In this document: piece by piece, positions 27,886 through 35,843 of the stretch
How the letters are laid out: each line of letters opens with the position of its first letter
Numbering within the stretch: the stretch's first letter is position 1
Assembly: GCF_004216575.1 (NCBI RefSeq)
Contig: NZ_SGWW01000002.1
Coordinates: 1 to 64,000 of the forward strand
DNA length: 64,000 nt
Source: Microcella putealis
GTDB taxonomy: Bacteria; Actinomycetota; Actinomycetes; Actinomycetales; Microbacteriaceae
Direction: 5' to 3'
The notes under the pieces: model-generated
The model's database searches: none
What the model saw: only the letters and a program-made list of their open reading frames with translations
What the model was told of the DNA's origin: nothing
Made by a program: the position numbers and the translations under genes

Positions 27886-29192
27886 GCGCCCACGTCCACA
27901 ACCACAGCGGCGATCGGCGCTTCGAGCGGCCGTCGCCTCGGCCGGCGGGGGTGCGCCCGCTCGGCGCGCCGGGCCAGGTCGCGGTCGACTATGAGCACCG
28001 GGTCGACTTTGAGCGGCTCCGCCAGTACCGGCTCGGCCGGGCCAAGGCGGCACTCGAGGCGAGCGAGTGTGGGGCCTTTCTCCTGTTTGACTTCTACAAC
28101 ATCCGCTACACGACACAAACCTGGATTGGCGGCGCCCTCGGCGACAAGATGATCCGGTACGCCCTGCTCATGCGGGGCCGCGAGCCCATCCTGTGGGATT
28201 TCGGGTCAGCGGTGCGTCACCACAAGCTCTACTCCGACTGGGTTCCGGAGGAGAACTACCGGGCCGGCTTCTTGGGCTTCCGCGGTGCGGTTGCCCCGGA
28301 AGGCGGATCCGACCTCATGAAGGATGCGGTGTCGGAGATCAAGTCGCTGTTGGTGGCGGAGGGTCTCGCCGACGCTCCGCTCGGGCTCGACATCGTGGAG
28401 CCGCCGTTCCTGTTCGAACTAGAGCGTCAGGGCATTCGGGTGGCCGACGCCCAGCAGGCGATGTTGGATGCTCGGGTCATCAAGAATCAGGACGAAATCA
28501 TGCTCCTGAATCAGGCCGCCGCGATGGTGGACGGTGTGTATCAGGACATCGCGGAGGCGTTGAAGCCGGGGGTGCGCGAGAACGAAATTGTCGCTCTCGC
28601 AAACAAGAAGCTGTACGAGTACGGCAGCGACCAGGTGGAGGCGATCAACGCGATCTCGGGCGAACGCTGCAACCCCCACCCGCACAACTTCACCGACCGC
28701 ATCATTCGCCCGGGAGACCAGGCGTTCTTCGACATCATTCACTCGTTCAACGGATATCGCACCTGCTACTACCGCACCTTCGGTGTCGGTTGGGCGACGG
28801 AGAGTCAGAAGGATGCGTACAAGCAGGCTCGCGAGTGGATGGATGACGCGCTCGACGCACTCCGTCCCGGGGTGGGTACTGACGAGGTCGCGGCTGTCTT
28901 GCCGAAGGCACAAGACTTCGGTTTTGACAACGAGCTGGCTGCCTTCGGTCTGCAGTTTGCCCACGGGCTCGGGCTCGGCCTGCACGAGAGGCCGATCATT
29001 TCGCGGCTGAACTCGATGAAGGATCCGGTCGAACTCAAGGCGGGAATGGTGTTCGCCATGGAGACCTACTGCCCTGCATCCGACGGCATTTCGGCGGCCC
29101 GTATCGAGGAAGAGGTCGTCGTCACCGACTACGGCATTGAGGTGCTGACGAAGTTCCCCGCGCAGGATCTCTTCGTCGCGAACCACTACTAA
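27882..29192 (+). CDS. M24-fold protein with a substituted metal ligand (copy 2)
   Basis: A protein of 436 residues related to the 14.1-kb protein throughout. Shared segments include FNGYRTCYYRTF, ISGERCxPHPH, IVALANKKLYEYGS and RIEEEVVVTxxG. Four of five canonical ligands are kept: Asp284, His361, Glu394 and Glu409. The second Asp is Cys295. The first 40 residues are a His- and Pro-rich extension absent from copy 1. The GTG start overlaps the HIBDH stop by four bases and closes the operon. A non-peptidase lyase or hydrolase role, as in creatinase or DddP branches, is more likely than dipeptidase, but this is inference. Confidence 0.82.
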   Translation: MSAHVHNHSGDRRFERPSPRPAGVRPLGAPGQVAVDYEHRVDFERLRQYRLGRAKAALEASECGAFLLFDFYNIRYTTQTWIGGALGDKMIRYALLMRGREPILWDFGSAVRHHKLYSDWVPEENYRAGFLGFRGAVAPEGGSDLMKDAVSEIKSLLVAEGLADAPLGLDIVEPPFLFELERQGIRVADAQQAMLDARVIKNQDEIMLLNQAAAMVDGVYQDIAEALKPGVRENEIVALANKKLYEYGSDQVEAINAISGERCNPHPHNFTDRIIRPGDQAFFDIIHSFNGYRTCYYRTFGVGWATESQKDAYKQAREWMDDALDALRPGVGTDEVAAVLPKAQDFGFDNELAAFGLQFAHGLGLGLHERPIISRLNSMKDPVELKAGMVFAMETYCPASDGISAARIEEEVVVTDYGIEVLTKFPAQDLFVANHY

Positions 29193-29221
29193 AGGGGACG
29201 ATTCCCGCGCGGTACATCACG

Positions 29222-29264
29222 CACAGGGGGCGGTGATTCTCGGAATCACCGCCCCCTGTGTTGT
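29222..29264 (+). terminator. terminator of the branched-chain-type ABC operon
   Basis: A perfect 17-bp stem whose 5' arm is CACAGGGGGCGGTGATT is closed by a five-base loop and followed by TTGTT. It starts 29 bases after the M24 stop and ends just before the convergent aldehyde dehydrogenase stop, so it may serve both directions. Confidence 0.88.
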
Positions 29265-29272
29265 TCCTCGTG

Positions 29273-30649
29273 TCAGGCCTTCCACACGCTTTTCAGGTTG
29301 CAGAACTCCCGGATGCCCTCGACCGACAGTTCGCGCCCCACGCCCGAGTCCTTGATCCCACCGAAGGGGAGCTCGGGGTAGGAGATCGACATGCCGTTGA
29401 TGAACACGGCGCCCGCGTCGATGCTGCGCACGAGGTAGGCCTCCTCGTCCTCATCACGCGTCCAGACTGCGGAGCTCAGTCCGAACGTCGTGTCGTTCGC
29501 GATCTCCACGGCCTCGGCGGCGCTGTCGACGCGGTACACGGAGGCGACCGGACCGAAGGCTTCTTCGGCGTACAGGCGCATCTCGGGGGTGATGCCGCTC
29601 AGCACGGTCGGCGGGTAGAACCAGCCGGCGCCTTCGGTAACTGCGCCTCCGGTGGTCGCCACGGCGCCCTTGGCGAGCGCGTCCTCGACCAGCTCCACGA
29701 TGTCGTCGCGCCCGGATGCGGTGGCCAGCGGCCCGACATCGGTGGCGTCGTCCATCGGGTCACCCACGCGGAGAGCGGCCATGGCAGCCGTGAACTTCCC
29801 GACGAACTCGTCGTAGACATCGCGGTGAACGATGAACCGCTTCGCGTTGATGCAGGCCTGGCCGTTGTTGACGGTGCGCGAGGTGACGGCGGTGGCCACG
29901 GCGCCGTCGATGTCGGCGCTCGGCATGACGATGAACGGGTCGGACCCGCCCAGCTCGAGCACGACATGCTTCACCTCGCTGCCGGCGATGGAGGCGACCG
30001 AGCGACCGGCGGGCTCCGAGCCGGTCAGCGTTGCCGCTGCCACCCGTCGGTCGCGCAGCACGGCTTCGACCGCGCGCGCGGGAATGAGCAGCGAGCGGAA
30101 GGCGCCCGTGGGAAAGCCGCCGCGCTCAAACAGGGTGTCGAGGTACAGGGCGGCCTGGGGCACGTTCGAGGCGTGCTTCAGCAGCCCGGCGTTACCGGCC
30201 ATCAGGGCCGGTGCGGCGAATCGGATGACCTGCCACAGCGGGTAGTTCCACGGCATGATCGCGAGCACCACGCCGAGCGGCTCGTAGCGGGTGTAGGCGG
30301 CAGAGGCGTTGACGGCAGACGGGTCCGCGAGATCCCGCCCGGTGAGGAACTCCTCAGCGTTGTCGGCGTAGAACCGCATCGCCTTCGCCGACTTCAGCAC
30401 TTCGGCGCGCGCCTGGGCGATGGTCTTGCCCATCTCGGTCGTGAGCATGCGGGCCGCCTCGTCGAGTTCGCTCTCGAGAATGTCGGCTGCCGCGCGCATC
30501 CAATCGGCTCGGTCGGCGTAGCTCGTCGCCCGCATCGACCGGTATGCCGCGTGTGCGTGAGCGATGCGCTTGTCGATTTCGGCATCGGTGTGAGGGTCAA
30601 ATTCGCGCTCGGTGACGCCGGTTGTGGGGTTGATGGTCGCGATGGCCAT
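29273..30649 (-). CDS. NAD(P)-dependent aldehyde dehydrogenase, succinate-semialdehyde type (copy 2)
   Basis: A protein of 458 residues, the short length usual for SSADH-like enzymes. It begins TINPTTGVTE. It has the cofactor segment IMPWNYPLWQV, the catalytic Glu in LELGGSDPFIV, the catalytic Cys in NNGQACINAKRFIV and the C-terminal LPFGGIKDSGVGREL. Substrates in this group include succinate semialdehyde and related acids. The ATG is supported by AGAGGA; longer starts would run through the GntR gene. It is third in an operon after the VOC and GntR genes. Confidence 0.92.
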   Translation of the reverse strand: MAIATINPTTGVTEREFDPHTDAEIDKRIAHAHAAYRSMRATSYADRADWMRAAADILESELDEAARMLTTEMGKTIAQARAEVLKSAKAMRFYADNAEEFLTGRDLADPSAVNASAAYTRYEPLGVVLAIMPWNYPLWQVIRFAAPALMAGNAGLLKHASNVPQAALYLDTLFERGGFPTGAFRSLLIPARAVEAVLRDRRVAAATLTGSEPAGRSVASIAGSEVKHVVLELGGSDPFIVMPSADIDGAVATAVTSRTVNNGQACINAKRFIVHRDVYDEFVGKFTAAMAALRVGDPMDDATDVGPLATASGRDDIVELVEDALAKGAVATTGGAVTEGAGWFYPPTVLSGITPEMRLYAEEAFGPVASVYRVDSAAEAVEIANDTTFGLSSAVWTRDEDEEAYLVRSIDAGAVFINGMSISYPELPFGGIKDSGVGRELSVEGIREFCNLKSVWKA

Positions 30650-30671
30650 AGGGTCCTCTTCTGGTGTGCGG

Positions 30672-31361
30672 CTAGGGGGTCGTGCTGGCGGCGGTAAAGA
30701 CTTCGGGATGCTGGGCGAGCAGTCGCCGGGTGCGCCGGATGTGCCCCTCGACGACGCGCTCGCCGGCCTCGATGTCACCGTCGCGCAGGGCGGTGACGAT
30801 CATGTGGTGCTCGTCGTGCACGATGCGCTGACTGTGTGCGTCGATGAGCCGGGTGTAGGCACGGCGATACGGCTGCGTGGTGCTCCACAGTCGCCGCACC
30901 AGGTCGCCCAACACGAGGGTGTCGGCACCGGCGTACGAGCTCCAGTGGAAGTCGCGGTCGAGGCGCAAGAATTCTTCTATCTCTGTCGTCTGCGCCATCT
31001 GCTCGGCGAGCCGCTCGAGGCGGTCGAGCGCCTCGGCATCCAAATGGGGCGCAGACAGTCGTAACAGCAGTGGTTCGACGCGTTCGCGGGTTTGGTAGAC
31101 CTCGTCGCACTCGTCGAGGCTGAGTCGCGAGACCCAGGCGCCGGCATTGGCGCGCAGCGTCACGAGCCCGTCAGCCTCGAGCATCTTGAGCGCCTCGCGC
31201 ACGGGCACGCGACTCGCGCCAAAGCGCTCGGCGATTTCTTCCTGACGAATGCGGCTTCCCGGTGGGAAGTCACCCGCCACGATCGCGTCGCGGAGCGCGT
31301 CGGCGACGCGCACGCTCGCATTGCCGTCGCGGGTGCCGCTGGAGGCGGAGAGCGCGGTCAT
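30672..31361 (-). CDS. GntR-family regulator, FCD (FadR) subgroup
   Basis: A protein of 229 residues. The winged helix (about 10-75) contains LRDAIVAGDFPPGSRIRQEE and FGASRVPVREALKMLEADGL. The all-helical FCD domain has the usual metal or acid-binding residues in DRDFHWSSY, HDEHHMIVTAL and EGHIRRTRR. The ATG overlapping the VOC stop is taken as the start; an ATG eight codons upstream is possible but would overlap the VOC gene more. It probably controls its own operon and the divergent 2-oxoacid dehydrogenase through the two palindromes at 31.9-32.0 kb. Confidence 0.9.
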   Translation of the reverse strand: MTALSASSGTRDGNASVRVADALRDAIVAGDFPPGSRIRQEEIAERFGASRVPVREALKMLEADGLVTLRANAGAWVSRLSLDECDEVYQTRERVEPLLLRLSAPHLDAEALDRLERLAEQMAQTTEIEEFLRLDRDFHWSSYAGADTLVLGDLVRRLWSTTQPYRRAYTRLIDAHSQRIVHDEHHMIVTALRDGDIEAGERVVEGHIRRTRRLLAQHPEVFTAASTTP

Positions 31362-31882
31362 GCCGACGGGTTTCTCGGATCCCACAGCGTGATGTCGCCT
31401 GAGCGTTCGTAGGCCTTCCCATTCGGGAAGCTCACCAGCTCGAGCTGCATCCCCCAGGGGGTGAGGAAGTACACCCAGCGCTGGCCTTCGCTCGCGTTGC
31501 GACTGGCGGTGGGCTCACCCAGGAGGCGCACGCCGTGCCCGCGCAGGTACTCGGCCGCCTCGTCAATGTCGTCGACGTAGAAGGCGAGGTGGTGGCCGCC
31601 GATGTCGCTGTTGCGCGGCTGCGCGTGCTGACTATCGGCCGGTTCCCACTCAAAGATCTCGAAGTTGGGGCCGAAGCCGCAGCGGTAGAAGCGAAGCTCC
31701 CGCATGACCGACCGCGGGTGCACGTTCAGATGCTCCCGCATCCAGTCATCGTCGCGCTCGAACGGGCCGAGCGTGTAGACGTACTCGCAGCCGATGACGT
31801 TCACGAAGAAATCGTGCGCCTCGGTGATGCTGGGGACCGTGAACCCGATGTGCTCGGTTCCGCGCAATCCGGGAAGCGCCAT
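31358..31882 (-). CDS. VOC-family protein (glyoxalase/dioxygenase fold)
   Basis: A protein of 174 residues of the vicinal oxygen chelate superfamily. It begins GLRGTEHIGFTVPSITEAHD, carrying the first metal His. The second half has GGHHLAFYVDDIDEAAEYLR with another His, and near the end PWGMQLELVSFP supplies a Glu. These are the usual three ligands for a divalent metal, so a lyase, isomerase or dioxygenase reaction is possible. AGGAGGGG lies upstream of the ATG. It is the first gene of a minus-strand operon with gntR and the aldehyde dehydrogenase. Confidence 0.85.
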   Translation of the reverse strand: MALPGLRGTEHIGFTVPSITEAHDFFVNVIGCEYVYTLGPFERDDDWMREHLNVHPRSVMRELRFYRCGFGPNFEIFEWEPADSQHAQPRNSDIGGHHLAFYVDDIDEAAEYLRGHGVRLLGEPTASRNASEGQRWVYFLTPWGMQLELVSFPNGKAYERSGDITLWDPRNPSA

Positions 31883-31915
31883 TTCATTCCCCTCCTGCAG
31901 CACCGCTGCTGCACG

Positions 31916-31992
31916 TGTGGATGCAATCTTAGGGATTGACGGCGGAATTATCCAGTGCAGGCACGGAAAAGTGTTGCGATTGGATGCAATCG
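31916..31992. promoter_or_regulatory. two GntR-type palindromes in a divergent control region
   Basis: CGATTG-GATG-CAATCG at 31977-31992 is a perfect 6+4+6 palindrome. TGTGGATGCAAT at 31916-31927 repeats its centre with one arm altered. The form ATTG-N4-CAAT resembles known FCD-type GntR operators. Both lie between the VOC gene and the E1 gene, so one regulator could control both directions. Confidence 0.6.
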
Positions 31993-32054
31993 TGTCGTAT
32001 CGTGACGGAACGCGCTGCGACGATGCGCGCTGATTCTTGACGCGAGGAGCCGAC

Positions 32055-34244
32055 ATGCCGAAACGACGTCGTTTGGAAACCGGGGTCGAGTGGGTCGAGA
32101 TCTCGACGACCGCTGCCGACTGGAAGAAGGCCGACCCCGGCCTGTTGGCCACCATGCTCGGCCAGCTGCAGCTCATCCGCACCTTCGAAGAGCGGGTCCT
32201 CGAGCTCGCCGGTGAGGGCCTCGTGCACGGCCCCGCGCACTCCTCGATCGGTCAAGAGGGCGGCGCGGTCGGCTCGATCGTGGCACTGCGATCCTCCGAC
32301 GCCGTCAACGGCTCGCACCGCGGCCACCACCAGTTTCTCGCCAAGGCGCTGACGCACGTCGCCCCCGACGGGCTGAACCCGTCCGCGCTCGTCCCCCCGC
32401 GCATCCAGGAGGTACTGCAGAAAACCCTCGCCGAGATTCTGGGTCTCGCCCAGGGCTACTGCCGCGGACGCGGCGGCTCGATGCATCTGCAGTGGTTCGA
32501 GGCCGGTGCCCTTGGCACGAACGCCATCGTCGGCGGCGGTGCGCCCATGGCGACGGGCAACGCGTGGGCGCAGAAGCGCTCGGGTACCGACGACCTCACC
32601 ATCAACTACTTCGGTGACGGCGCCGCGCAGATCGGTTCGGTGCTCGAGTCGATGAACCTCGCCGCCGCCTGGAAGCTGCCGGTCGCGTTCTTCGTCGAAA
32701 ACAACTTCTACGCCGTCGCCACCCACATCGAGGAGTCGGTTGCCGACACCCGCCTGTCGGTGCGCGGTCAGGGGTTCGGCATCCCGTCGTGGCGGGTTGA
32801 CGGCATGGACCCGCTCGCCGTGCACCTCGCGATGGAGGAGGCCGCCGCGCACATGCGCGCCGGCAACGGCCCCGCCGTGATCGAGGCCGAGGTCTACCGC
32901 TTCTTCCACCAGAACGGCCCGTACCCGGGCAGCGCCTTCGGCTACCGCACCAGGGAGGAGGAGGAGACGTGGAAGAAGCGCGACCCGCTCGTGAAGGTGG
33001 CCACCGAAATGCAGAAGCTCGGGCTCATCGACGAGGCCGGCATCGCCGCCATTCGCGACCAGGCGATCGCGGCGATGGATGCGGCCACGGCCGAACTGCT
33101 CGAGGCTGACCCCGAAAAAGAGGGTCGCCGCCGCATTCGCCCCGAACTGTGGCCCGACCCGGCGTTCGTCAACGTCGGTGTGCGCGGCGACGGCAGCGAG
33201 CTCGACGCCCTCACCGCCGTCGAGCCGACGACCGACACCCGCGCTCGCACGGACGTGAAGTTCGTCGACGCTGTCGCCGGAGTCATGGAGCGCCGGATGG
33301 GCGACGACGAGCGCATCATCGTGCTCGGCGAAGACATTCACCGCCTGAAGGGGGGCACGAACGGCGCCACCAAGGGCCTGTCGACCGCCTACCCCGACCG
33401 CACGCTCGGCACGCCGATCAGCGAGAACGCGTTCGCCGGTCTCGGCGGCGGCCTCGCGCTCGACGGTCGCTACCGCCCCGTCATCGAGTTCATGTACCCC
33501 GACTTCATGTGGGTCGCCGCCGACCAGGTGTTCAACCAGATCGGCAAGGCGCGCCACATGTTCGGCGGCGACAACCCCGTGCCGCTCGTTCTGCGCACGA
33601 AGGTCGCCATGGGTTCGGGCTACGGCTCGCAGCACCTCATGGACCCGGCCGGCATCTTCGCGACGAGCCCCGGCTGGCGCATCGTCGCCCCGTCGTGCGC
33701 TGAAGACTACGTCGGCCTGATGAACGCGGCCCTCGCCCTGCAAGACCCGGTGCTCGTCATCGAGCACGTTGACCTGTACGGCGAAAAAGACACCGTTATT
33801 GACGGCGACATGGACTACATCATTCCGCCGGGCACCGCGGCCGTCCGCCGCGAGGGCAGTGAGGTCACCGTCATCAGCTACCTATCGATGGTGAAGCACA
33901 GCCTCGAGGCGATCGAGCAGACCGGCATCGACGGTGAGCTGATCGACCTGCGCTGGCTTGACCGCGCATCCATTGACTGGGGCACGATCGAACAGAGCGT
34001 GAAAAAGACGAACGCGGTGCTCATTGTCGAGCAGGGAGCCGTCGGAACCTCGTACGGCGGCTGGCTCGCCGACGAGATTCAGCGTCGCTTCTTCGACTGG
34101 CTCGACCAGCCCGTGCAGCGCGTGACCGGCGCCGAGTCGTCGCCGTCGATCTCGCGCGTGCTCGAGCGGGCCGCCATCGCGCGCACCGAAGAGGTCGTCG
34201 CCGGCCTCGAGACGGTGCGCCGCAACGCGGGGGGAGCGCGCTAA
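32055..34244 (+). CDS. 2-oxoacid dehydrogenase E1 component, alpha and beta subunits fused
   Basis: A protein of 729 residues. Residues 20-370 are an E1-alpha domain with the thiamine-diphosphate motif GDG at 187-189 followed by VENNFYAVAT, and the SSIGQEGG and GRGGSMH segments. Residues 395-715 are an E1-beta domain with MGDDERIIVLGEDIH, ISENAFAGLGGGLAL and EFMYPDFMWVAADQVFNQ. In most bacteria with this type the two are separate. The reaction is oxidative decarboxylation of a 2-oxoacid or acetoin-like substrate onto the lipoyl group of E2. GAGGAG precedes the ATG. The stop overlaps the E2 start. No E3 gene is in the window. Confidence 0.93.
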   Translation: MPKRRRLETGVEWVEISTTAADWKKADPGLLATMLGQLQLIRTFEERVLELAGEGLVHGPAHSSIGQEGGAVGSIVALRSSDAVNGSHRGHHQFLAKALTHVAPDGLNPSALVPPRIQEVLQKTLAEILGLAQGYCRGRGGSMHLQWFEAGALGTNAIVGGGAPMATGNAWAQKRSGTDDLTINYFGDGAAQIGSVLESMNLAAAWKLPVAFFVENNFYAVATHIEESVADTRLSVRGQGFGIPSWRVDGMDPLAVHLAMEEAAAHMRAGNGPAVIEAEVYRFFHQNGPYPGSAFGYRTREEEETWKKRDPLVKVATEMQKLGLIDEAGIAAIRDQAIAAMDAATAELLEADPEKEGRRRIRPELWPDPAFVNVGVRGDGSELDALTAVEPTTDTRARTDVKFVDAVAGVMERRMGDDERIIVLGEDIHRLKGGTNGATKGLSTAYPDRTLGTPISENAFAGLGGGLALDGRYRPVIEFMYPDFMWVAADQVFNQIGKARHMFGGDNPVPLVLRTKVAMGSGYGSQHLMDPAGIFATSPGWRIVAPSCAEDYVGLMNAALALQDPVLVIEHVDLYGEKDTVIDGDMDYIIPPGTAAVRREGSEVTVISYLSMVKHSLEAIEQTGIDGELIDLRWLDRASIDWGTIEQSVKKTNAVLIVEQGAVGTSYGGWLADEIQRRFFDWLDQPVQRVTGAESSPSISRVLERAAIARTEEVVAGLETVRRNAGGAR

Positions 34245-35611
34245 TGTCGACCACCATTCGCATGCCGGAGGTGCTCGCGAACGTTACCGAGGCCGCCGTG
34301 CAGAAGTGGCTCGTCGCCCCCGGTGACACGATCGAGGTGGGCCAGCCGTTCGCGGAAATCGAGACCGAGAAGGCCGTCGTCGAGTACACCGCCGAGACGG
34401 CGGGAACCGTGCTCGAGCTCGTGGTCGCCGAGGGCGACTCGGTCGACGTGGGCGCCCCGATTGCGGTCGTCGGCGAGGCGGGGGAGACCCCGACGGTCGA
34501 GGATGCTCCGGCCGCGCCCGCGGCATCGGCACCGGCCGCGTCGTCGGTTCCGGATGCGGCGCCCGCCCCGAGCGCGCCCGCCGCGTCGGCGACGCCGCCC
34601 GCCGCGCCGGCCCCGGCCGCGACTCCGACACCCGCGCCCGCCCCGAGCGCCCCGGCCGAGGCGCCGAGCGCGCCCGCGCCGGCCGTGCCCGCCGGGGGAC
34701 GCATGTTCGTGAGCCCGCTCGTGCGCCGACTCGCACGCGAGAAGGGCATCAGCCTCGACGGCGTTCAGGGCTCGGGCCCCGATGGCCGCATCGTGCGCAA
34801 AGACCTGGAGGCGCTCATCGCGAGCGGCGGCGGCCAGGCGGCCGCGACGTCCGCGGCCGACGTGCCCCGCGCATCCGCCCCGGCTGCCCCGGCCGCGAGC
34901 GCTGCCAGCGCGCAGCCGGCCGCCCTCCCCGAGGGCGCCGAGCTGGTGCCGCACAGCCGCATGCGGGCGACCATCGCGCGCCGCCTCACCGAGAGCAAGA
35001 ACCAGGTTCCGCACTTCTACCTCGAGGCCGAGTGCCGGGTCGACGCCCTGCTCGATCTGCGCAAGCGGCTCAACGGGGGAGGAACGACGAAGATCAGCGT
35101 CAACGACCTCGTCGTGAAGGCGGTCGCTGGCGCGTTCGTCGACGTGCCCGAGGCGAACCGCACGTGGAGCGACGAGGGAATGGTGCGCCACGCGACCGTC
35201 GACATCGGCATCGCCGTCTCGCTCGACGACGGGCTCGTTGTGCCGGTGGTGCGCGGTGCTGAGGCGCTCAGCGTGAGTGCGCTGGGCCGCTCGATCGCCG
35301 ACCTGGCCGGGCGCGCACGCGAGGGGCGCCTCGCCCCCGACGAAATGTCGGGCGGCAGCTTCTCGGTGTCGAACCTCGGCATGTTCGGTACGCGCTCGTT
35401 CAGCGCGATCATCAACCCGCCGCAGGCCGGAATTCTCGCGGTGGGCGCGGCCCGGCAGGCGCCGGTGGTTGTCGACGGTGCGCTCGAGGTGGGCACCGTC
35501 ATGGCGGTCACCCTGTCGGCCGACCACCGTGCGTGGGATGGTGCGCTCGCCGCGCGCTGGCTCGCCGCCTTCCAGCAGCGCATCGAAAATCCGCTGACGA
35601 TTCTCGCGTAG
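34244..35611 (+). CDS. 2-oxoacid dehydrogenase E2 (dihydrolipoamide acyltransferase)
   Basis: A protein of 455 residues. A single lipoyl domain (1-80) has the lipoylated Lys43 in IETEKAVVEYT. A linker of about 65 residues made mostly of Ala and Pro follows. The peripheral-subunit-binding domain (about 152-190) reads FVSPLVRRLAREKGISLDGV. The catalytic domain (about 225-455) ends with the HxxxD motif DHRAWDGALAARWL (His428 and Asp432). It transfers the acyl group from E1 to coenzyme A. The start overlaps the E1 stop (TAATG). A strong hairpin terminator follows, so the operon ends here without E3. Confidence 0.94.
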   Translation: MSTTIRMPEVLANVTEAAVQKWLVAPGDTIEVGQPFAEIETEKAVVEYTAETAGTVLELVVAEGDSVDVGAPIAVVGEAGETPTVEDAPAAPAASAPAASSVPDAAPAPSAPAASATPPAAPAPAATPTPAPAPSAPAEAPSAPAPAVPAGGRMFVSPLVRRLAREKGISLDGVQGSGPDGRIVRKDLEALIASGGGQAAATSAADVPRASAPAAPAASAASAQPAALPEGAELVPHSRMRATIARRLTESKNQVPHFYLEAECRVDALLDLRKRLNGGGTTKISVNDLVVKAVAGAFVDVPEANRTWSDEGMVRHATVDIGIAVSLDDGLVVPVVRGAEALSVSALGRSIADLAGRAREGRLAPDEMSGGSFSVSNLGMFGTRSFSAIINPPQAGILAVGAARQAPVVVDGALEVGTVMAVTLSADHRAWDGALAARWLAAFQQRIENPLTILA

Positions 35612-35633
35612 TCGAGGCGTCAGCGCCGTGACC

Positions 35634-35678
35634 CGACCGGGGTCGCGCAGCCAGGTGGTGGCTGTGTGACCCCGGTCG
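35634..35678 (+). terminator. terminator after the 2-oxoacid dehydrogenase operon
   Basis: CGACCGGGGTC and GACCCCGGTCG form a perfect 11-bp stem; inside it CAGCCA pairs with TGGCTG. TTCTC follows. It starts 23 bases after the E2 stop. Confidence 0.75.
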
Positions 35679-35843
35679 TTCTCGCGCCCGCAGACGGGTC
35701 GGGATGCCCGTTAACGCTGCGAGAAAAAGGGCGAAAGATTACAACGCATTGACCCCGAAACCCGTCGCAATCGGGGCGCTGGCGCGATACATTTCGGTCA
35801 CTTCGCGCACCGCGCATCCTGACTCGAAGGTGAGTGTCGACCC

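Noticed and set aside
34244..35527. Long minus-strand open frame opposite the E2 gene
   Set aside because: It is Gly/Arg/His-rich and arises from the Ala-Pro linker and codon bias of E2. It has no ribosome binding site or family motif.
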